In this document: positions 55,102 to 64,000 of the stretch, in pieces
Layout of the letters: every line of letters begins with the position of its first letter
How positions within the stretch are numbered: the stretch's first letter is position 1
Assembly: GCA_947449255.1 (NCBI GenBank)
Contig: CANFQX010000002.1
Coordinates: 124,001 to 188,000 of the forward strand
Length of the DNA: 64,000 bases
Direction of reading: 5' to 3'
Source of the DNA: Pseudobdellovibrionaceae bacterium
GTDB taxonomy: Bacteria; Bdellovibrionota; Bdellovibrionia; Bdellovibrionales; Bdellovibrionaceae
The notes under the pieces: generated by a model
Told to the model about the DNA's origin: nothing
Databases searched by the model: none
The model's input: the letters and a program-made list of their open reading frames with translations, nothing else
Program-made: the position numbers and the translations under genes

Positions 55102-55536
55102 ATGGACATTTTCGGACAATTGGGGATTAACCCCACAACAGGCATCCAGTTCGTTTTTTTCGCAATAGCTTTGTTATTTTTATCAAAGGTTGTTTTTGCG
55201 CCTTATGCAAATGCGCTTGAAGAACGAGAAAAGAAAACCAAAGGCGGCGAAGAGCTTGCACTTGAGTACCAGGCAAAGGCAATCCAGCTTCAATCCGAAT
55301 ATGAATCAAAAATCAGACACTTAAATAATGACATGAAAAATATCGTGGATTTATCAAAATCTGATGCAAGCAGGCATTACGATTCAGCAATTGAAAAATC
55401 TAGATTAGAAGCGGAAAAATTAGTTAATGAAAATCGACAAAAAATACTCAAAGAAATAGAGTCTGTGTCGATGGAGTTAAGGGCGCAAACTCAGACGATA
55501 GCTCTTTCAATAACCTCTAAATTACTAGGTAAATAA
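55102..55536 (+). CDS. ATP synthase F0 subunit b' (AtpF-like, first b gene)
   Basis: A 144-residue b-type stator subunit: a short N-terminus, one membrane helix (about 15-32), then a long charged coiled coil (ALEEREKKTKGGEELALEYQAKAIQL onward). It is one of two adjacent b genes and together with the next would form a heterodimeric stator as in cyanobacteria and many proteobacteria. No signal peptide. Confidence 0.88.
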   Translation: MDIFGQLGINPTTGIQFVFFAIALLFLSKVVFAPYANALEEREKKTKGGEELALEYQAKAIQLQSEYESKIRHLNNDMKNIVDLSKSDASRHYDSAIEKSRLEAEKLVNENRQKILKEIESVSMELRAQTQTIALSITSKLLGK

Positions 55537-55546
55537 AGTGGTCAAA

Positions 55547-56112
55547 ATGAAGCTCATATTAAATCTTTTGGTATTTATATTGCCGACTCTTGTTTTTGCT
55601 TCCAGTCCCGAACATGGATCAGGTCACCACCCCATTGAGGTTCCAACGTCCGTGATTTACCAGGCGATCAATGTTGGAATACTTATTTTTGCTTTGATCT
55701 ATTTTACTAAGGCAGAAATTGGTAGTTTTTTTGCAGGCCGAAAAACAGCTTATCTTCAAGCCGCCCAAAAAGCTGCTTTTGCAAGAGAGCAAGCTGAAAA
55801 GGAATTCGAAGAGCTTAAGAATAAAATTGCTCAATTGGATAAAACTAGAGAAGAGCAGTTAAATAAAGCTAAGGCTCATGCTGAGGATTTAAAGCGTCAA
55901 ATTGTTAATGAGGCTGATCTAGTGTCTAAAAGAATTCGAAGCGAAGCAGAGATCACTGCTAAACTTGAAATTCAACGCGCTCAAAATGAATTAAGGCATC
56001 AACTTCTAAGTGATTCCATGACTGCCGCACAAAATGTGTTGAGTAAAGATATTGGAGCTGGCGATCAACAAAAACTTCAAAATGAATTTATTAAAAATAT
56101 TGAGGTTACTAT

Positions 56113-56116
<4 letters not shown>
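55547..56116 (+). CDS. atpF: ATP synthase F0 subunit b
   Basis: A 189-residue stator subunit. Unusually it begins with a signal-like hydrophobic segment (MKLILNLLVFILPTLVFASS) followed by a His/Gly-rich linker, then the true membrane helix (VIYQAINVGILIFALIYF) and a long coiled coil. If cleaved, this would leave an N-terminus outside, in line with the b topology. ATG 55547 is preferred to GTG 55538. The stop overlaps atpH (ATGA). The c subunit carries a similar extension. Confidence 0.9.
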
Positions 56117-58187
<2,071 letters not shown>

Positions 58188-58198
58188 TTGGTGCTTAA

Positions 58199-59083
58199 AT
58201 GGCAAGCTTGAAGGATATCCGGGCTCGAATTGAGTCCACTAAAAACACTCAGCAGATAACGAAAGCCATGAAGCTCGTTTCTGCCGCAAAATTGCGAAAG
58301 GCGCAGAATAACATCGTTAATATGCGTCCTTACGCTTTGACTTTGCGCAAAGTGATTGCGGATATCGCTGTGACAAATAAGGTTACACATCCACTCATGG
58401 AAAAGAAGGACCAAGTAAAAAGTATTTTACTTGTCGTTATTACTTCTGACCGTGGTTTGTGTGGCGCCTTTAACAGCAATATCAACAAATTTTCTGAAGC
58501 CTATTATAAAGAAAATAAAGATAAATTCGAGAAAATTGATTTTATGTTTATTGGTCGCAGAGGCCATGATTACTTCATGCGAAGAGATATTAAGCCTATT
58601 GATTACATCACTAAGCTTGATAAAGATATTTCGTATGAGTTGGCATCTAAGGTTGCTAACAGAGTGATGAATGATTATTTAGACGGACATTATGATGAAG
58701 TTCGAGTTGTTCATAATGAGTTTAAATCGGCGATCTCTCAAGTTGTGGTTTGTGAAACTATATTGCCAATTGATCTTGAATTGACGTCCTTTAATAAGGA
58801 ATCGGAAATTGAAACTGGCTTTTCTGTGGATATGATATTTGAGCCTTCTCCTGAAAGTATCGTTAAAGAACTTCTTGAGAAGCATTTTGATCTGCAGATT
58901 TACAGATGTATGTCAGAATCGGTTGCTGGAGAACATGGAGCTCGCATGAGCGCCATGGAAGCTGCTTCCAATAATGCCAGAGACATGATCAACAAGCTCA
59001 CTTTGACATACAACAAATTGAGACAAGAAAAAATTACTACAGAATTGACTGAAATCGTATCTGGCGCGGAAGCGCTAAAATAG
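58199..59083 (+). CDS. atpG: ATP synthase F1 subunit gamma
   Basis: A 294-residue central shaft. N-terminal helix LKDIRARIESTKNTQQITKAMKLVSAAKLRKAQ and C-terminal helix EHGARMSAMEAASNNARDMINKLTLTYNKLRQEKITTELTEIVSGAEAL are both typical. Its ATG lies 11 bases after atpA, with no strong ribosome site. It is followed by atpD in 11 bp. Confidence 0.97.
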   Translation: MASLKDIRARIESTKNTQQITKAMKLVSAAKLRKAQNNIVNMRPYALTLRKVIADIAVTNKVTHPLMEKKDQVKSILLVVITSDRGLCGAFNSNINKFSEAYYKENKDKFEKIDFMFIGRRGHDYFMRRDIKPIDYITKLDKDISYELASKVANRVMNDYLDGHYDEVRVVHNEFKSAISQVVVCETILPIDLELTSFNKESEIETGFSVDMIFEPSPESIVKELLEKHFDLQIYRCMSESVAGEHGARMSAMEAASNNARDMINKLTLTYNKLRQEKITTELTEIVSGAEALK

Positions 59084-59091
59084 GGAGCTGA

Positions 59092-60501
<1,410 letters not shown>

Positions 60502-60571
60502 TCTTAGTATCGTAAGACAGCTTGCGCTGCCTTGCTGCTAAAACATAACTTAAGGCTTGAAAGGTTTGGAT

Positions 60572-60988
60572 ATGTTTAAACTTACAATTGTAACACCTGA
60601 GAGAAGACTTTTGATCAATCAAGAGGTTGAGGAAGTCACTGTGCCGGGTTTTAAGGGAGAATTGAATATTCTTTCTGGGCACGCCCCACTAATCACTACT
60701 TTAGGTACTGGTGTAATGAAGTGGAAACTTAAAGACAGTGAGTTATTCAACAAAGCCGTCATTAGCTGGGGTTATTGCCAAGTAAGTCCAGAAGGTGTGA
60801 ATATTCTTGCTGGTTTGGTAGAACTTCCTGAAGAGATTGAGTTGGCGGCAACTCAAGAGTATTTATCAAGTTCTGAGAAGAAAGTTTTAAACACTGATGT
60901 TTCTGAGGTTGAGTGGATTGAACTTCAAAAAGAATGGGCAAGAGCGCGTTCTAAAATTGATCTTATGGAAACTCATTTAAAGAGATAA
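60572..60988 (+). CDS. atpC: ATP synthase F1 subunit epsilon
   Basis: A 138-residue rotor subunit with an N-terminal beta sandwich (LTIVTPERRLLINQEVEEVTVPGFKGELNILSGHAPLITTLGTG) and C-terminal helical hairpin. ATG 60572 is used because AAAGG lies 8 bases before; a TTG at 60557 would add five residues. It ends the operon, with a terminator soon after. Confidence 0.95.
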   Translation: MFKLTIVTPERRLLINQEVEEVTVPGFKGELNILSGHAPLITTLGTGVMKWKLKDSELFNKAVISWGYCQVSPEGVNILAGLVELPEEIELAATQEYLSSSEKKVLNTDVSEVEWIELQKEWARARSKIDLMETHLKR

Positions 60989-61013
60989 AAAGTATTAATT
61001 ATGGTTTTTTTAG

Positions 61014-61050
61014 AAGCCCCATAGTGGAAATACTATGGGGCTTTTTTTTT
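61014..61050 (+). terminator. Terminator of the atpF'FHAGDC operon
   Basis: A 12-bp perfect stem (61014-61025 with 61032-61043, core AGCCCCATAG) around a 6-nt loop, then a nine-base T run (61042-61050). This is a strong intrinsic terminator for the plus strand. The minus side lacks a clean T run. Confidence 0.95.
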
Positions 61051-62689
61051 AGTTGATAATTTCGGTCAAATTTTCAGCAATTTTTTGACCTGAGTTTTTA
61101 TGGTTGAAATATAGCTGTATTACTTTTTTAAATTGATCTGAATTTTTAACTAGATTTGGTGTATTTAAGTTTACAACGATAAGTTTTCTTTTTGTTTCCA
61201 GGGGTAGGGATTCTAACAGCTTGGCTGATACTTTCCCGTTCACAGTGATAATACTCGAAGAGCAATGTTTCATGTCACTCCAGCTTCGTAAGTTGGATTC
61301 AGTTGTATTTGATCTCAATCTATAAAAAGAAAAATCATAAGCTATTGGGTGCTTAAATGATGCTAGAAACTCCGGTGAGCTAGAAATCACACATACCCTA
61401 TCTTGCGCCGTTGGCTTTCGTGTGATTTTTTGAGTTATAGAATCAAAGGTGGCATTTAAATTATTTTTAAAATTGATGGATAGAATTTCATCCTCAAGAG
61501 CTGAGTATTTTAAAGAAGTTAAATGCTGAGTTGGTTTTGGTAAAGGGTGCTGGCGTTCTTGTCGAAAGGCATTAGTGAAGGCTTTTGCATTCAGTATTCT
61601 TGTTAGTTTTGAATTTAGTTCAGCATTTGTTATCTCACCTTTCGTAATAGCTAGTTTCACAGCATTTATAGTTTTGATTTGGTCGGCCTGGGACCAAGTC
61701 ATCATAACAATATCAGTGCCTGCTTGAAGGGATTTCACAGCAGAAAACTCAGGTCTTAGCAGCTGCCTTGATCCTCTCATTTGAAGATCATCTGTTATGA
61801 CCAATCCCTGATATTTAAATTCACCGCGAAGTAAATCCGTAGTTATTTTTCTGGAAAAGCTAGCAGGCTCACCACTTGCATCTAAAGATGGAAAAATTGA
61901 ATGAGAAAGCATTAAAGCAATATTTTTACCAAGTCCCGTGTATCCCTGAAATGGGATGAGGTCGCGATCTCTGAGGCTATTAATGGATGAATTATTTTTA
62001 ACTATAGTAGAATGTGGATCGGATTTCATACTCCCGGTGCCGGGAAAGTGCTTCGCTGTAGGAATAACATGTGCACGCAATAAACCAGTTGAATAGGAAA
62101 CACCGATATCCCTTACAGTTGCAGGGTCAGAGCCAAATGAGCGAGCTCCTATGAAGCTTGGGATAAGAGGGTCGGAGACATCTAAAACGGGTGCTAGGTT
62201 CATGTTGAACCCAACCTCTCTTAGAAACACTCCAGTCTGATAGCCCATTTCCTCCGCCAATAGTGGTGATTTTGTCTTGCCCAAGGCCAGAGCGTTAGGT
62301 TGAGCTGGGTAAATGGGGAGTCTAGATACGGACCCGCCTTCTTGATCAATAGCAATCAAAGGCGGTAGTTTTGAGTATTTGTAAGAGGCTTGATAAAGCA
62401 TTGAGGTTAAGGTTTCAACTTGCTCAATGGATTTAATGTTTCTCTTAAAAACAATAAATGATCCTGGTTTGTACATTGACAAGAAAGATAAAAATTCTGA
62501 GTCCATGCTCCGATTTGGAAATCCAAGAATAAACAGTTGGCCGGCCTTTTCCTCAAGAGTCATGCTAGATATCTTGGCTTCAATAATTGAGTCTAATGAA
62601 TTCAGCTGAGCTGGAACAAGGACGGGAATTATGCAAATTAAAATACTAATACTCAATTTTATGTGAAATTCCCTGATATAGTTAAACAT
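61049..62689 (-). CDS. Exported beta-N-acetylhexosaminidase-like GH3 enzyme (NagZ-like)
   Basis: A 546-residue glycoside hydrolase family 3 protein. A signal-like N-terminal segment (about 10-28) is followed by the catalytic barrel: EEKAGQLFILGF, IAIDQEGGSVSRLP, NMNLAPVLDV, AKHFPGTGSMKSDPHS and VITDDLQM with the Asp nucleophile. NagZ normally reads KHFPGHG and DSH; here the second residues are Thr and Pro, while the catalytic His is kept. A C-terminal domain of about 170 residues is extra. The signal suggests action in the periplasm on peptidoglycan fragments, unlike the cytosolic E. coli NagZ. Confidence 0.88.
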   Translation of the reverse strand: MFNYIREFHIKLSISILICIIPVLVPAQLNSLDSIIEAKISSMTLEEKAGQLFILGFPNRSMDSEFLSFLSMYKPGSFIVFKRNIKSIEQVETLTSMLYQASYKYSKLPPLIAIDQEGGSVSRLPIYPAQPNALALGKTKSPLLAEEMGYQTGVFLREVGFNMNLAPVLDVSDPLIPSFIGARSFGSDPATVRDIGVSYSTGLLRAHVIPTAKHFPGTGSMKSDPHSTIVKNNSSINSLRDRDLIPFQGYTGLGKNIALMLSHSIFPSLDASGEPASFSRKITTDLLRGEFKYQGLVITDDLQMRGSRQLLRPEFSAVKSLQAGTDIVMMTWSQADQIKTINAVKLAITKGEITNAELNSKLTRILNAKAFTNAFRQERQHPLPKPTQHLTSLKYSALEDEILSINFKNNLNATFDSITQKITRKPTAQDRVCVISSSPEFLASFKHPIAYDFSFYRLRSNTTESNLRSWSDMKHCSSSIITVNGKVSAKLLESLPLETKRKLIVVNLNTPNLVKNSDQFKKVIQLYFNHKNSGQKIAENLTEIIN

Positions 62690-62731
62690 AGATTAATAAT
62701 ATCATTCGCTATTTGTGATAATAGATGAGAT

Positions 62732-63460
62732 TTGAGAAATGACGTGAATTTACACCAAAGTCTTATAGCTATTTTGTTTTTGGCCACACAACTGCTTCAA
62801 AATTCAGCCTATTCAGCTGAAATGGGGTCGCCTTTGGTCGAAGTGCAGATCGCTGAGGACGTCTTAGCGCCCTATCTTGAGCGGCGTGATTCCTATGGCA
62901 TTATGGCAGGAATAGACTATGAATCTCTAGTTTTTAAGAATTTTTATTCATCTGAGGATGGCGCTAGCTACGGGACCATATTTGGTACTGATCCGGTTCC
63001 CTTAGTTCGACTTGCTTTGGATTATAAACAAAATCTAGGCATCGGCTCATTGTCGGTTGGTGTTCACTATGGTGTTGGTAGTGTTTCATCAGTATTAGAT
63101 CGGGCATTGGAAATTAAAAAATATGGAGGCGGCATCAAATTCATTGCGGATGCTTTGATGAAGGAGCCTTATATTGCACCCTACATTGGAGTTGAAGCCT
63201 GGAAAATTCAAACTGTTGAGACGGCAACAAATACGATGGTTACCAAAACAACGGGAATCGGTATGAGTTATTCAGCTGGTGTTTTATTGCAGCTGAATTG
63301 GATAGACCTTCGCACTGCGAATTTAACTGCGCTTAACTATGGGCTTGAAAATACATTTATAAATTTATATGCAACTCAATACTCGAAGACGCAAAATGCA
63401 GTGGATTTTGATACCACGACCGACCTTCTATGGGGTGCAGGAATTAAGCTAGAGTTTTAG
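62732..63460 (+). CDS. Probable outer-membrane beta-barrel protein
   Basis: A 242-residue protein with a signal peptide (IAILFLATQLLQNSAYSA, cleavage near 29) and alternating hydrophobic strands ending in IKLEF, the C-terminal Phe typical of outer-membrane barrels. No family was recognised. The start is TTG 62732 or GTG 62744; both have weak ribosome sites. It is divergent from the NagZ-like gene with a 42-bp gap. Confidence 0.65.
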   Translation: MRNDVNLHQSLIAILFLATQLLQNSAYSAEMGSPLVEVQIAEDVLAPYLERRDSYGIMAGIDYESLVFKNFYSSEDGASYGTIFGTDPVPLVRLALDYKQNLGIGSLSVGVHYGVGSVSSVLDRALEIKKYGGGIKFIADALMKEPYIAPYIGVEAWKIQTVETATNTMVTKTTGIGMSYSAGVLLQLNWIDLRTANLTALNYGLENTFINLYATQYSKTQNAVDFDTTTDLLWGAGIKLEF

Positions 63461-63511
63461 ATCCAAGGTCTTATGTACTAAATTAGAAATACAAAACTTA
63501 TTTACTATCAT

Positions 63512-64000
63512 TTATAGAAGCTTTAAAAGATGTTCCAATTCCTCAAAGACAGCAGACCAACTCAAATTGCTCAATTTGATATTTAATCTGTTGTCTGGAG
63601 TGATAGAATATTTCTTCGACTCACGGACTGCCAACTGAATGACAGTTTCAGGTTTAATTTTGGTCTTCTCAGTAAAAATAAGCGAGATGGATTTAAGGCC
63701 AGCGCTGATGTCTCGAACACCAAGTTCTTTACACTGTCTGCGAATAAGCATGAGGCCCATTAAATTAATTGTCTGATCCGGTATTGGTCCAAATTGATCT
63801 CTAAGCTCTTCTTCAATTCTATCAAGGTCCTCTTGTGAAGTGATATCTGCCAGTGCTTTGTAATAGCCCAATCGTATGCGAATATCCTTAATATAGGATT
63901 CAGGAATTAAAGATGGAATTTTAAGATTAATTTCTGGATCCAACTCTATATCTTCAATCTCCTCGCCTCTTGCTTCTGCAAGAGCCTCATTCAAGAGATC
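63512..64000 (-). CDS. mfd: Transcription-repair coupling factor, C-terminal part (cut by window edge)
   Basis: The last 162 residues of Mfd run from the window edge to the stop at 63512. Visible is the TRCF domain: DPEINLKIPSLIPESYIKDIRIRLGYYKALAD, EEELRDQFGPIP and the following strands. The gene continues beyond 64000; the reading frame is open to the edge (DLLNEAL...). Mfd removes stalled RNA polymerase and recruits UvrA. The N-terminal helicase part is not seen here. Confidence 0.92.
   Translation of the reverse strand, partial: DLLNEALAEARGEEIEDIELDPEINLKIPSLIPESYIKDIRIRLGYYKALADITSQEDLDRIEEELRDQFGPIPDQTINLMGLMLIRRQCKELGVRDISAGLKSISLIFTEKTKIKPETVIQLAVRESKKYSITPDNRLNIKLSNLSWSAVFEELEHLLKLL

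Noticed and set aside
63512-64000. Truncated mfd as a pseudogene
   Set aside because: The frame is open to the window edge; the truncation is from the window, not from mutation.

Overview
The window looks like about 64 kb of a Bdellovibrio-type chromosome (Bdellovibrionota) spanning the replication origin. The main evidence is an intact 64-residue histone-fold gene at the left edge that resembles the described Bdellovibrio histone family (Bd0055 type). Supporting evidence is the dnaA-dnaN-recF-gyrB-gyrA series, the AT-rich composition (judged by eye) and the many exported proteins and lipoproteins without clear homologues. I cannot name the species. No rRNA, tRNA, CRISPR array, insertion sequence or prophage was seen; this is core genome with small lineage-specific insertions.

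Layout, left to right. 0-5 kb: histone, a membrane-anchored metallophosphoesterase, a stand-alone murD and a large orphan exported protein. 5-10.9 kb (all minus): a lysine/peptidoglycan-precursor operon (exported TPR protein, LptM-like lipoprotein, dapF, dapA, dapB, a degenerate HPPK-fold protein), then transaldolase and a lipoprotein. 11-18.3 kb: ftsK, queE, a Fis-type regulator, dnaB, rplI, a DUF2232 membrane protein and rpsF, with rpsR missing from its usual place. 18.4-22.4 kb: FHA protein, alpha/beta hydrolase, small membrane protein, subtilisin-CUB protease. 22.9-28.9 kb: sdhCAB (type B, diheme), etfBA and a DUF374 acyltransferase. 28.9-34 kb: three tandem parvulin-type chaperones, pdxA and a phosphohexomutase. 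34-36.6 kb: the F0 membrane part of ATP synthase (c, a, AtpI-like, AtpZ-like) and a TPR lipoprotein. 36.6-45.4 kb: gyrA, gyrB, recF, dnaN, origin, dnaA. 45.6-52 kb: rpmH, rnpA, yidD, yidC, jag, mnmE, mnmG. 52-55 kb: two parS sites flanking a lipoprotein gene, then parA, parB and a bactofilin. 55-61 kb: the rest of ATP synthase (b', b, delta, alpha, gamma, beta, epsilon). 61-64 kb: an exported NagZ-like GH3 enzyme, a probable outer-membrane barrel and the C-terminal part of mfd, cut by the window edge.

The dnaA-dnaN spacer (43780-44011) carries a well-formed bacterial unwinding element: DnaA box, GC cluster, five TAG trios and an AT-rich stretch running toward dnaN. To its right nearly all genes lie on the plus strand. 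To its left, from 34 to 44 kb, all lie on the minus strand. ATP synthase is split into two blocks on opposite sides of the origin.

Most noteworthy: the histone; two intrinsic-terminator-like hairpins lying inside signal-peptide codons of downstream genes; the HPPK-fold protein that has lost its catalytic residues; the LptM-dapF linkage; a Na+-type ligand signature in the c subunit; and the two parS sites, one in a 34-bp perfect palindrome and one in the 5' leader of a lipoprotein gene.
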